A DNA stretch of 30,098 nt from DASCNA01 sp036011305 (lineage in GTDB: Bacteria; Verrucomicrobiota; Lentisphaeria; Victivallales; GWF2-38-69). Made by a program: the position numbers and the translations under genes. Positions 17,170 to 25,317 of this stretch are shown here, piece after piece (the first letter of the stretch is position 1; each line of letters begins with the position of its first letter). The notes below the pieces were generated by a model that worked only from the letters and a program-made list of their open reading frames with translations, had not been told where the DNA came from and did no database searches. The stretch lies in the NCBI GenBank assembly GCA_036011305.1, contig DASCNA010000090.1, forward strand, positions 1-30,098, in the 5' to 3' direction.

Positions 17170-17204
17170 CTATCAACAAACAACTATCTACTAATTTCTA
17201 AACT
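17170..17204 (-). repeat. Inverted, degenerate heptamer array upstream of S23 copy 1
   Basis: The plus strand reads CTATCAA, CAAACAA, CTATCTA, CTAATTT, CTAAACT in phase. On the minus strand this gives TTGATAG and TTGTTTG, the same TTGNTNG consensus as the array at 16746-16787 but in opposite orientation. The fifth unit's CTA is the stop codon of wzm. Confidence 0.65.
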
Positions 17205-18058
17205 GTATCCATGAAGTTTTTTTCTACTCGATTAAATGTTACTGTTGCTATTAACAGAAGAATTATCATAAAAATGAAACCGTAAATAAGGTAATTAATA
17301 TCAAATACATCTTTGCTGAAAAAACCGTATTTGAATGTCATTACAACTCCAGTCATTGGATTTAATGATAGCCACCATCTATGCTGTTCTGAAATATTTG
17401 AAAGTGGATAGATTATTGGTGTTGCATACATCCAAAGTTGAACTCCAAATTCTAATAGAAACTTTAGATCTCTATATTTCGTTGTAAATGCCGAAAAAAG
17501 CATACCAAAACCTAGTCCTAAACCTGCCATGATTATTATGCAAAGAGGTAAGAGTATAAGAGTAAAGTTTATATTGATTTGTGCGCCTTTAAGAATGAAA
17601 TAAAAGTAGAAGCTGATGAATATTATGAATTGGATGGCAAATTTAATTAAATTGGAAATTACAATTGATATCGGGACTGTTATTCTAGGAAAATAAACTT
17701 TACCAAAAACTCCCTGGTTTGCCGTAAATGTAGAAGAAGTTGTGGTGAGGCATGTCGCAAAGTATCCCCAGCATGTTGTGCCTGCCAAATAAAAAAGAAA
17801 ATGAGGTATGCCATTTGATGGAATATTGGCAATCCGGCCAAAAATTATAGTAAAAGTTACAGAAGTTAGTATAGGTTGAATTATGAACCAAAGTGGGCCA
17901 AGTATTGTCTGTTTATATTGTACAACTAAATCGCGGCGAATGAACATGTAAATCAAATCTCTGTATGCCCATGTTTCTTTTAACTTGAAATTTAAAAGAG
18001 TTGATTTGTGGTCTATGATTTTTGTCCAAGTTTTTTTCGTTGGCGGTTGTTTGATCAT
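17198..18058 (-). CDS. wzm: O-polysaccharide ABC transporter permease
   Basis: This 286-residue inner-membrane protein belongs to the ABC-2 polysaccharide exporters. The N-terminal cytoplasmic interface helix (TWAYRDLIYMFIRRDLVVQYKQTILGPLWFIIQPI) precedes about six transmembrane segments. The motif TKYRDLKFLLEFGVQLWMYATPIIYP is typical of Wzm, as is LNPMTGVV before the last segments. With Wzt it should move undecaprenyl-linked glycan across the inner membrane. The family opens polysaccharide loci in many genomes, and this gene is the promoter-proximal member of the minus-strand cluster. Its stop codon lies inside the inverted heptamer array upstream of S23 copy 1. Confidence 0.95.
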   Translation of the reverse strand: MIKQPPTKKTWTKIIDHKSTLLNFKLKETWAYRDLIYMFIRRDLVVQYKQTILGPLWFIIQPILTSVTFTIIFGRIANIPSNGIPHFLFYLAGTTCWGYFATCLTTTSSTFTANQGVFGKVYFPRITVPISIVISNLIKFAIQFIIFISFYFYFILKGAQININFTLILLPLCIIIMAGLGLGFGMLFSAFTTKYRDLKFLLEFGVQLWMYATPIIYPLSNISEQHRWWLSLNPMTGVVMTFKYGFFSKDVFDINYLIYGFIFMIILLLIATVTFNRVEKNFMDTV

Positions 18059-18067
18059 AAAATTTGT

Positions 18068-18110
18068 TTATTGTTGCCTGTTGTTAGTTCTTGGTTGCTA
18101 GGTAGCTGAT
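18068..18110 (+). repeat. Degenerate heptamer tract upstream of wzm
   Basis: Units such as TTGTTAG, TTCTTGG and TTGCTAG recur every seven bases and match the TTGNTNG family seen at 16746-16787. The rest of 18111-18252 holds no gene or clear signal that I can see. Confidence 0.5.
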
Positions 18111-18252
18111 TTGATCTTTCTATTTTTCCAAGCTCCGCCACATTAATTCTTTACAAATATACATTTAGAAATAATGCTATTTTAAATAGGATTGAGGCTA
18201 TTATCCATGCTTTGCTGTATTTATATTGAATTTTTTAAATTATTCAAGCAGG

Positions 18253-18316
18253 TTAATTTGTTAATTTGTTAATTTGTTAATTTGTTAATTTGTTAATTTG
18301 TTAATTTGTTAATTTG
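18253..18316 (+). repeat. Octamer array, eight perfect copies of TTAATTTG
   Basis: Eight uninterrupted copies are present. The ankyrin gene ends inside the array: its last residues (NKLTN) and its TAA stop, read from TTA at 18301-18303, are repeat-encoded. A degenerate array of the same octamer (TTTGTTAA in rotated phase) lies at the gene's start. Confidence 0.97.
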
Positions 18317-19752
18317 TTGCGCGGGTTTAGGATGTTGATAAGCTTGGTATTTTTGAATTGCAATGCATAATCCAGAGCTGTCATTCCGCTTTTGCTGGTA
18401 GCTGAAAGATCTGCGGCTCTGTCAATTAAAAATCTAACAGCTCTGTTTAGCTTTCTTTTGGCACACCAGACAATCAGTGGCATATCACCATAAAGTTTTG
18501 CATTAATATCTGCGCCATGTTTTATAAGTAATTCTGCAAGTTGGAAATTATCTTCTTCATTTCCGCGCTCAAGAGCATAGTGCATTGGACGGCCTATATT
18601 TTTCTCAATTCCTTTAGTATAAGCTCCGTTGTTTACAAGCAGTTCAACTATTTTTATCTTGTTATCTAAAAGCGCCCAGTCTAATGCTGTAAAACCTCCA
18701 ACTGTCTGATAGTTAATGTTAGCTCCATATTTTATAAGCATAGATACATTTTTTAGTTCGCCTTTTTTTGTTGCTATAATTAGTGGCGTATCCTGTGTCA
18801 TAGGTTGTTCGAAGTTTGGATCAGCACCATTTTTTAATAGTAAATCAACTATTTTAGTTTTATTTGTTACTGCTGCACTAAACAAAGGAGACATACCAGT
18901 TCTTGAATCATCATTAATAATAGCTCCATGATTGATTAAGTATTCTGCTATTTTATAACGCCCTTTATAGGAGGCTATGCCAAGCGGTGTCCCCCAATAA
19001 GTTTGTTCATTTACATTAGCTCCTTGATTTATCAGGTATTTTACAGCATCTAATTTTCCAGCTCGTACTGCATAGAGCAAAGCTGTGCCATTGTCCTTTA
19101 CGTTTGGAGAAATACCAGCTTCAATAAATAGCTTAAGGGTATTTAAATCTCCTTTTTCTGCAGCCATGAAAAATTTCATATGTGAAAATGCAATATTTTG
19201 TTTTTCAAGCCTGTTCTTTGCTGTTAGTTGATTGTTGCTAGTTTTATTTTTACTCTGTATAGGGAAATTTATAAATGGGAACCAAGGAAGAAAGCCATTA
19301 TCCATAATATTAATTAATCCTATTTGAAATTCGGATGAATTTCTTTCAGATATATTAATAAGTCCAAGTTGAAAACCTGTAGATTCTCCAACTTCATTAA
19401 ATATACCTAATTGAAATCCTGTAAATTCCTTTTCAAAATTTGCGAATCCTAATTGCATGCCTGATGAATTTTGACTTTGATTGAGCGGGCTTAATTGTAA
19501 ACCATGGACATTATTGCTTGCTGAAACAAACCATGCAATATCTGCACCAACAATTTCATATTCCGGGCTTATCCATGTTGCCAGGCCTATATTAAGTCCG
19601 TGTACATTTACATTTGAAGGCCAGTATCCTACATCAAGAAAGAAGCATGCTCGGAAAATAGTTGAATTGGTTTTAGAATTTGAATGTATAAAAGTATTAA
19701 CTAGAAAAAGCAATGTAATAATTATCAGTATTTTTAATAATTTTTTTATCAT
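18301..19752 (-). CDS. Secreted/surface fusion of GxQLGxxN beta repeats and ankyrin repeats
   Basis: This 483-residue protein has a signal peptide at residues 1-24 (KKLLKILIIITLLFLVNTFI). Residues 50-150 carry repeats of the type GxQLGxxN (GLQLSPLN, GMQLGFAN, GFQLGIFN, GFQLGLIN, EFQIGLIN), resembling the LA_2272-type surface repeat family known from Leptospira. Residues 190-475 form about eight or nine ankyrin repeats (DAVKYLINQGANVN, IVDLLLKNGADPN). The junction at 172-180 (SNNQLTAKN) is encoded by a short heptamer tract. The ATG has no Shine-Dalgarno; octamers precede it. It is probably an envelope protein-binding protein. It is not obviously part of the polysaccharide operon, and its partners are unknown. 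Confidence 0.85.
   Translation of the reverse strand: MIKKLLKILIIITLLFLVNTFIHSNSKTNSTIFRACFFLDVGYWPSNVNVHGLNIGLATWISPEYEIVGADIAWFVSASNNVHGLQLSPLNQSQNSSGMQLGFANFEKEFTGFQLGIFNEVGESTGFQLGLINISERNSSEFQIGLINIMDNGFLPWFPFINFPIQSKNKTSNNQLTAKNRLEKQNIAFSHMKFFMAAEKGDLNTLKLFIEAGISPNVKDNGTALLYAVRAGKLDAVKYLINQGANVNEQTYWGTPLGIASYKGRYKIAEYLINHGAIINDDSRTGMSPLFSAAVTNKTKIVDLLLKNGADPNFEQPMTQDTPLIIATKKGELKNVSMLIKYGANINYQTVGGFTALDWALLDNKIKIVELLVNNGAYTKGIEKNIGRPMHYALERGNEEDNFQLAELLIKHGADINAKLYGDMPLIVWCAKRKLNRAVRFLIDRAADLSATSKSGMTALDYALQFKNTKLINILNPRNKLTN
19224..19244 (+). repeat. Three in-frame heptamers inside the ankyrin fusion gene
   Basis: TTAGTTG, ATTGTTG and CTAGTTT are three heptamers (21 bases, seven codons) at the linker between the beta-repeat and ankyrin parts. 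They belong to the same family as the intergenic heptamers. Gain or loss of one unit would shift the reading frame. Confidence 0.55.
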
Positions 19753-19775
19753 TTGTTGATTTTGGGATTTGTTAA
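19752..19775 (+). repeat. Degenerate octamers at the start of the ankyrin fusion gene
   Basis: TTTGTTGA, TTTTGGGA and TTTGTTAA are in phase and abut the start codon. They match the rotated unit of the perfect array at 18253-18316, in the same orientation. Confidence 0.5.
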
Positions 19776-19938
19776 TTAAGTTTGATATTAAGTAAAAAAT
19801 TTAGTTTTTTGACAATTTCTTCTATATTATATGTAATATGTTGCATCTGCCATATGATATTTCTATTAAGTGAGCATAATCTTTTTTGTGTAACACAAGT
19901 ATACGAATAAACGAATTAAACATAGATTCAGCTACTGC

Positions 19939-21369
19939 TTATTTTATATTGTCGTAATTTACGTTTTTAAATATTTCTTTAAAGAATACAAATAAAATGA
20001 TAATAAGGGCAAAAATTACTTCTATAATTAACCATAAAGCAATTGTTATTATTGCAACGTATTTAAATTTTAACTTTTTAATATTATATGATGAAAATCC
20101 GTTTATTTTATAAAAGCTGCTTTTTTTCTCTAAGTTATACTTGCTTGCTTTTATATAAAAATTGTAAATTGATTGTATCATTTTATTTTCAGCAAGAAAA
20201 ATCTTTTTTTGTTTTTTCTCAATTATTTTAATATTTTCTTTTGAAATATTGCTGTTGGAGCTTTTGTATATTTTAAAAAAATCACTGTAAAACTTTAAAT
20301 CTCTTTTCAATTCAGATGCCTTATTGTTTAAGCTTACCAATGGTTCATGTGAGCTTATAATATGATTGATAATCATATTTTCATAGTTAATTTTTTCTTC
20401 TTTTATTGAAGTAAGTTGCAGTTTGATATGTTCTAATTGATTTTCTAAATAGCTTATAACTTCAGATTTGTTATTATAAATAGGGGTGGATGAAAAATTA
20501 TCAAACATAGGAGTGAGCATATAATTTTTGATATATCTTAATCTATAACTTAGGTCTTTTAAATTATACTCGTGTCCATTTTCAGAAATTGTAATCTGAT
20601 AAATATTCGGTATTTTATTTAATTGATTTAACTCTTCATATAAGTTCTCATACATCTTTCGAAGGTAATCTGCTCCATTGAAGTAATCTGTGTTTTCAAT
20701 TACCAAAGTTTCCATTGGCTTTGAGAGTAGAGCTATATCATATTTTGTAACTCCCTGTTTTTGTTTAGCAGTGTCCATCCATTCTTTTAAAATTGCATAT
20801 ACTGCTTTTGCTATTAAAGGTTCAGGGGCATTATACTTTTGAATATTTGAGTAAGTTGCTGTAACCATAAACTGTGGTTTAGCCTGAATAATTGCAGTCT
20901 GGCGGAAAAATTCTTTTTCAAGTTCATATCTCCGGGCAGATGAAATATTTTTGTCTGCAAGTTTAGCTTTAAATTCGTAGTTTAAAAATGATAATTTTGG
21001 ATTATATCTTTTAATTGAAATGGAACTTTTAAATTTAGAAAAACTTGTATAGATATTTTCTAAATCATAATCTTTATATACCTTCTGCAGTACCGGTGCT
21101 GCAATTATATCTTCCTCATTAAACTTTGTACCATTTGGATATTTACTATCGGTCACACCATTAAATGTTAAAGTAAAAAGAATACTTGAGTATTTATATA
21201 CTGGACTAGAACTATATATATAAATGCTAATACATACTGTAATTATTGTTATTGCTATAGATGGAATAAAAAACAGATATTTTTTATGTAAAACAATTAA
21301 TATGAAATGAAGAGGATCGAATTTAAAATGGTTAGTTGTTTGTTGTTGTTTGTTGTTGTTTATTGGCAT
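19939..21369 (-). CDS. Wzz/PCP-like two-transmembrane polysaccharide chain-length or co-polymerase protein
   Basis: This 476-residue protein has one membrane segment at residues 32-53 (LFFIPSIAITIITVCISIYI) and another near 437-462 (VAIITIALWLIIEVIFALII). Between them is a large periplasmic domain rich in predicted helix and coiled coil (residues 300-400). This topology is that of polysaccharide co-polymerases (Wzz/GumC N-domain type). No cytoplasmic kinase domain is present. An AGGT ribosome site lies seven bases before the ATG, which confirms the start. The first 13 residues (MPINNNKQQQTTN) are thus genuinely translated from a heptamer array. It lies 114 bases downstream of the TolC-like gene. 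The membership is inferred mainly from topology. Confidence 0.7.
   Translation of the reverse strand: MPINNNKQQQTTNHFKFDPLHFILIVLHKKYLFFIPSIAITIITVCISIYIYSSSPVYKYSSILFTLTFNGVTDSKYPNGTKFNEEDIIAAPVLQKVYKDYDLENIYTSFSKFKSSISIKRYNPKLSFLNYEFKAKLADKNISSARRYELEKEFFRQTAIIQAKPQFMVTATYSNIQKYNAPEPLIAKAVYAILKEWMDTAKQKQGVTKYDIALLSKPMETLVIENTDYFNGADYLRKMYENLYEELNQLNKIPNIYQITISENGHEYNLKDLSYRLRYIKNYMLTPMFDNFSSTPIYNNKSEVISYLENQLEHIKLQLTSIKEEKINYENMIINHIISSHEPLVSLNNKASELKRDLKFYSDFFKIYKSSNSNISKENIKIIEKKQKKIFLAENKMIQSIYNFYIKASKYNLEKKSSFYKINGFSSYNIKKLKFKYVAIITIALWLIIEVIFALIIILFVFFKEIFKNVNYDNIK
21332..21366 (+). repeat. Heptamer array encoding the N-terminus of the Wzz-like protein
   Basis: TTAGTTG, TTTGTTG, TTGTTTG and TTGTTGT run in phase, with a partial fifth unit. 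The array is read on the minus strand as an Asn/Gln/Thr-rich N-terminus just after the ATG. Unit gain or loss would frameshift the gene. Confidence 0.8.
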
Positions 21370-21483
21370 ATATTTACCTATATATAAATTATTGTTTAAT
21401 AATATTTTTTATGACTGGGTCCTAAAGATTTTGTCATTTTAGTTCAACAATTAATCACTAACAATTCAAAGTTGATAATTGTT

Positions 21484-23067
21484 TTAATATCGTTGTATGC
21501 CACATGCTTTTTCCAGATCAGCCCTGGCTGTAAATATATCCATTGTTGCGGCAGTATTGTCTATTTCAGCTTTTACGAAAAGTTCCTGCACCTGATTTAA
21601 ACGTGTTATACTCTCAAGGCCCATTTCATATTTTTTTTGAACTATGTCTCTCTGCCTTTCTCCAATTTGCCAAGCTTTTTCAGCAATTTGCTGCCTTAAT
21701 ATACTTGTTTGAAGTGTAGCAAATGCGGTTCTGACACTTTTTATAATATCAATCCACTCAGAATATACAGCTTGTTCTTTTATATCTACTTCTATTACAT
21801 TGCCTCTGATTGTAAAAACTCTTTCATTGTCCCAAATAGACCAAGTTGCATTAATTCCTGCATTAAATGATCCCGTGCCGCTGTTCATGTTACTCCATCC
21901 ATTTGCTGTTGAGTAATCATATCCTACATTAGCTGTTATTGCAGGCGAGTATTCCCCCCATGAAGAGTAAAGTTTATATTTCTCTGCCTGCAGTGCTGTT
22001 CTAGAATCTTTTAACCTTGGATTTTGGTCAATTGCTAAATCTAAATAATATTCTATTCCAAGTGGATTGTATCCTTCTTTGATGTTTTCCAATATAGCTC
22101 CTAAAGTCATTAGTTTAAGATTTTCAGGAAATTCAACGGTTGTTAAGCCTAGCAGAGCAGCAAGTGTGTATTCTGCTATTTTATAATTTAACCTAATCTC
22201 TAAAACTCTTAGCTTAGCTAAATCAAGTTCAAGTTCAAAATTTAGTACGTGGTCATTTGTTATTAAATTGTGTTGAAATTTAATTTTTTGAAATTCAAGC
22301 ATCTGATGTTGGAAATCAGCATTTGCAGTATAAATATTAAATTGTGATTTTAACATTGCCATGTTGTAATAAGCTAACTGTATTGTATTAATAAGCGTAA
22401 GTCTAGCATATTTCATGGCATAATCTTTTTGTTTAGCAAGTTCATAAGTTCTAAGAATGTTAAATTCTCTCTGGAGGCCATTGAAAAGAGTTAAACTTGA
22501 ATTAGCGCCATAGCCAACACTACCATCGCTTGTGCCTTTTCCAAAATCTCCAACTCCCAGCCCGAAGAATCCGTCTCCTTTTGTTGCAAATGATTTGGAA
22601 TAATTAATTATTCCAGTATTTTGATTTATATCTAAAGTAGGAAGATAACCTACAATTTCTTCATACATTGTATTATATGCTTTTTCCAGTGATAATTTAG
22701 TACTTTCATATGTAGGATTATTTGCCAGCCCTATTCTAATTGCATCATTAACTGTGAATAGTTCATTTGTTTCAGGGAGTATACGTTTTTCGTTTGTTTC
22801 AACAGTTGTATAGGAATCAGCATGCAATACGCTTGGTGGTGGTGGGTTGCTTGAAACGCAAGACGATAAGCAAATTAGTGCGACAATAGCCACAGTAATT
22901 TGCGATATTATATACTGGATGTTTGATGTTGAATGCTGGTTTCTAGGTATTTGTTTTTTATCAGTTGTATGTGACTGGACCTTATAAATTTGATTTAGTA
23001 AAGGCTCTGTATTTAAAAATTTAAATAGAAAGCTTAAGATGATTTTGAATTTATTTTTTAAATTCAT
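21484..23067 (-). CDS. TolC-family outer-membrane efflux lipoprotein
   Basis: This 527-residue protein has two halves typical of outer-membrane factors (TolC/OEP). The first has FTVNDAIRIGLANNPTYEST and a helical hairpin; the second has YYLDLAIDQNPRLKDSRTALQAEK and GYDYS strands. A lipobox LSSC with C70 follows the hydrophobic stretch ITVAIVALIC. The mature protein is therefore probably lipid-anchored, with the usual proline-rich start (NPPPPS). Oddly, about 55 residues precede that signal, including a separate basic-hydrophobic segment (KFKIILSFLFKFL) and a repeat-like IPRNQHSTSNIQYI linker. It lies two bases after the adaptor gene. It should form the outer-membrane exit duct for the adaptor complex. 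Confidence 0.88.
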   Translation of the reverse strand: MNLKNKFKIILSFLFKFLNTEPLLNQIYKVQSHTTDKKQIPRNQHSTSNIQYIISQITVAIVALICLSSCVSSNPPPPSVLHADSYTTVETNEKRILPETNELFTVNDAIRIGLANNPTYESTKLSLEKAYNTMYEEIVGYLPTLDINQNTGIINYSKSFATKGDGFFGLGVGDFGKGTSDGSVGYGANSSLTLFNGLQREFNILRTYELAKQKDYAMKYARLTLINTIQLAYYNMAMLKSQFNIYTANADFQHQMLEFQKIKFQHNLITNDHVLNFELELDLAKLRVLEIRLNYKIAEYTLAALLGLTTVEFPENLKLMTLGAILENIKEGYNPLGIEYYLDLAIDQNPRLKDSRTALQAEKYKLYSSWGEYSPAITANVGYDYSTANGWSNMNSGTGSFNAGINATWSIWDNERVFTIRGNVIEVDIKEQAVYSEWIDIIKSVRTAFATLQTSILRQQIAEKAWQIGERQRDIVQKKYEMGLESITRLNQVQELFVKAEIDNTAATMDIFTARADLEKACGIQRY

Positions 23068-23069
23068 AA

Positions 23070-24869
23070 TTATTTTTTAAATTTCAGCTTTCTTATATCA
23101 TTCTTCTTGATATTATATTTACTACCGAAATACTTGTTAAACACTTTAAAATCTTTGGGGGTGTTTACTGCATCTTCCAGCTCATAATTTTTAAATTGGG
23201 AACTATTAGGCTGGGAAATATCTGATGCATGTGGCCTTGAAAGGAATATTGGAGGTTCCTCTGTTTTTATGACATTTACCTGTCGCCCATCATAAAGATA
23301 ATTATAGAGATCTTCGTTGTCGATAATGACAACCTGCTGCCCATCTCTCAATGTATTACTTAATATCATGCAATAATTATTATATGCTCCTGCTACATAT
23401 ACTTTTGTAAGTTTTAGCATTTCATTTTCTATCAGGTATACATAGTTTCCACTTTTTCCAGAGTGTATTATGGCATCTCTTGGTACATATATACCTTTTT
23501 TAATAAATGATGGGATTCTAACTTTTACTATTTCCTCCGGGAAGAAAATCCAATTAGGAGGTATGCGAAATACTTGTTCTCCATTTTTGATGTTAGGATC
23601 ACAGTTCCCATAAATAATATCTCCCAATTTTATTTTATCATTCTTTTTTATAGACCTAGTGAGTCTGACATTATTGATATCATAAGTTATATTTTCTAAT
23701 ATATTACTGACTTCAATGTAAACTTTTTCTGTTATTAGATTTTTGGGAATATCTTTATTCTTATTAATGTTAATCCCTTTTGCTTTTAATACAAAAGTCC
23801 CCTTTTTATCTTTTCTAATAGATTCAATAGGAACTCCTAAAATCTTTTTATTTCTGTTTAAATATTCATTTACAAAATAATATTCTACATCACTGCCAAG
23901 CATATTTCTTACACTATATATGCTAAATACTTTTTTCATTTTTGTCTGAATTGTTGTTAGAGGCATTGAAGAATGTAGTTTGTTTGACAAATGAAGATAA
24001 AGATGATCTGCATCATCAGACTGAGTGATTGTCGTAGTTGTAATAGGAATAAATGATCCTTGAGGGTATACATGTGCTTTTACTTTGTCGATATTTGAAT
24101 CAATTAATTTAGTAGGGAATTTAAATTTAATATCAATAGGAGTCATTTTTAAAAGTTCGACAATAGGCTGACCTTCTGTTATAAATTGACCAGGTTCAAC
24201 AAGTGATTTTACGATAACACCGGATTCTTCAGTAAATATAAAGGGATCTTTATAGGTTAAGAGAGTTTCATCGAGCTCACGAGTTGTCGCTTCATACTCC
24301 ATTAACCCCGTCATTAAATCCAGTTTTTTTTGTTCAAGTTCGAATGAAGTTATCATTTTATATTTGGAAAGACTTTCGTGAGCTTTTGTCATTTTAGCAA
24401 TAAAATCATATGCCATTTTAGCAATTTTTTTCCTTTTTTTTGCTGCATCTATTTGTATGTCAATATCTTTTTTATCTAAAGCAGCGACCATTGTCCCTTT
24501 TACTACAGGTGTGTTATTCTCATCGTATAATGTCCCGAATACATAATTGTTTTTCCCTAATACATAAACAACTTTACCTGCTTTAGTAGAGATAATAGTT
24601 TCAGGTTCAGGTGCCATTATTTCACCTTGAAAGTATAAATTGTTTATTGGAGTAATTTTTTTAAGTTCAATTGCATTAACATTTAAAACTCCATTTTGAA
24701 TTTCACCTGACTCTTTACCTAAGTAGTCCTTACTTCTTAGATGCATTTCTTTAAGTAGAACATCAAGAAAAATACTTTTATTGTTATTATCTACAGCAAG
24801 TAAACTTAAGTGTATAAAAAAAGTTGAAAAGAGCATTACTTTGCAGATAAGTTTTAGGTAATTATGCAT
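23070..24869 (-). CDS. Large HlyD/RND-type periplasmic adaptor (membrane fusion) protein
   Basis: This 599-residue protein has an N-terminal signal segment at residues 5-25. A lipoyl/barrel region comes next (MAPEPETIISTKAGKVVYVLG, then VVKGTMVAALDKKDID), followed by a helical hairpin at about 137-200. The matching lipoyl half is SGVIVKSLVEPGQFITEGQPIVELL. This half-motif/hairpin/half-motif order is that of periplasmic adaptor proteins. It is much longer than the usual 350-450 residues; the extra C-terminal part contains further beta domains (YVPRDAIIHSGKSGNYVYLIEN, typical of adaptors). The ATG is preceded by five TTGTTGG units and no ribosome site. It is first in an apparent operon with the TolC-like and Wzz-like genes. 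No pump gene is adjacent. Confidence 0.82.
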   Translation of the reverse strand: MHNYLKLICKVMLFSTFFIHLSLLAVDNNNKSIFLDVLLKEMHLRSKDYLGKESGEIQNGVLNVNAIELKKITPINNLYFQGEIMAPEPETIISTKAGKVVYVLGKNNYVFGTLYDENNTPVVKGTMVAALDKKDIDIQIDAAKKRKKIAKMAYDFIAKMTKAHESLSKYKMITSFELEQKKLDLMTGLMEYEATTRELDETLLTYKDPFIFTEESGVIVKSLVEPGQFITEGQPIVELLKMTPIDIKFKFPTKLIDSNIDKVKAHVYPQGSFIPITTTTITQSDDADHLYLHLSNKLHSSMPLTTIQTKMKKVFSIYSVRNMLGSDVEYYFVNEYLNRNKKILGVPIESIRKDKKGTFVLKAKGININKNKDIPKNLITEKVYIEVSNILENITYDINNVRLTRSIKKNDKIKLGDIIYGNCDPNIKNGEQVFRIPPNWIFFPEEIVKVRIPSFIKKGIYVPRDAIIHSGKSGNYVYLIENEMLKLTKVYVAGAYNNYCMILSNTLRDGQQVVIIDNEDLYNYLYDGRQVNVIKTEEPPIFLSRPHASDISQPNSSQFKNYELEDAVNTPKDFKVFNKYFGSKYNIKKNDIRKLKFKK

Positions 24870-24870
24870 A

Positions 24871-24905
24871 TTGTTGGTTGTTGGTTGTTGGTTGTTGGTT
24901 GTTGG
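24871..24905 (+). repeat. Heptamer array, five perfect copies of TTGTTGG
   Basis: Five uninterrupted copies end one base before the adaptor start codon, exactly where a ribosome site would be expected. In rotated phase the unit is TTGGTTG, the same as in the array at 16746-16787. Confidence 0.97.
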
Positions 24906-25083
24906 AATAACATATTAAACTTGAACTATGAACTCTCAACTGTTTAAGAGCTGTTAGTAGATAAATTTTCGAATTCGTTGATTTATAATTAAACTCGTCC
25001 ATTTATTTTCTTCTTTTTGTTTTTTTTAACTTTAAAATCGTTAGTACGTTGATACAGAATAAGAACTGATTTTTTTATCCTTT

Positions 25084-25112
25084 TTGATAAAATGCTAAGC
25101 CTCTTATATATA
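25084..25112 (+). promoter_or_regulatory. Candidate sigma-70-type promoter for the thioredoxin-fold gene
   Basis: TTGATA and TATATA are separated by 17 bases and point towards the gene starting at 25320. The region is so AT-rich that chance matches are likely. If real, the transcript has a leader of about 200 bases that includes the AAACTTG array. Confidence 0.3.
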
Positions 25113-25240
25113 TCAAAATAACGTATCTATATTAACAGAATTTATATTCAGTATTGTCTGATTTATCAATATGTATAATTCATAAATTTAATAATTTTTT
25201 ACTAGAGAATATTGCTAGCATGCTTAAAAAGGATAAAATG

Positions 25241-25317
25241 AAACTTGAAACTTGAAACTTGAAACTTGAAACTTGAAACTTGAAACTTGAAACTTGAAAC
25301 TTGAAACTTGAAACTTG
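25241..25317 (+). repeat. Heptamer array, eleven perfect copies of AAACTTG
   Basis: Seventy-seven bases of uninterrupted AAACTTG end two bases before the GTG start of the next gene and occupy the ribosome-site position. On the minus strand the array is an open QVSSFKF repeat, which is only a shadow reading. Confidence 0.98.

Noticed and set aside
19809..19837. Plus-strand TTGACA and TGTAAT with 17-base spacing
   Set aside because: It is a good sigma-70 match but points antisense into the Wzz-like gene with no plus-strand gene downstream. In DNA this AT-rich such matches are expected by chance.
21423..21483. Possible terminator between the TolC-like and Wzz-like genes (AACAATT/AATTGTT)
   Set aside because: The stem is seven A/T-rich pairs with a ten-base loop and no clean T-tract, so it is too weak to call.
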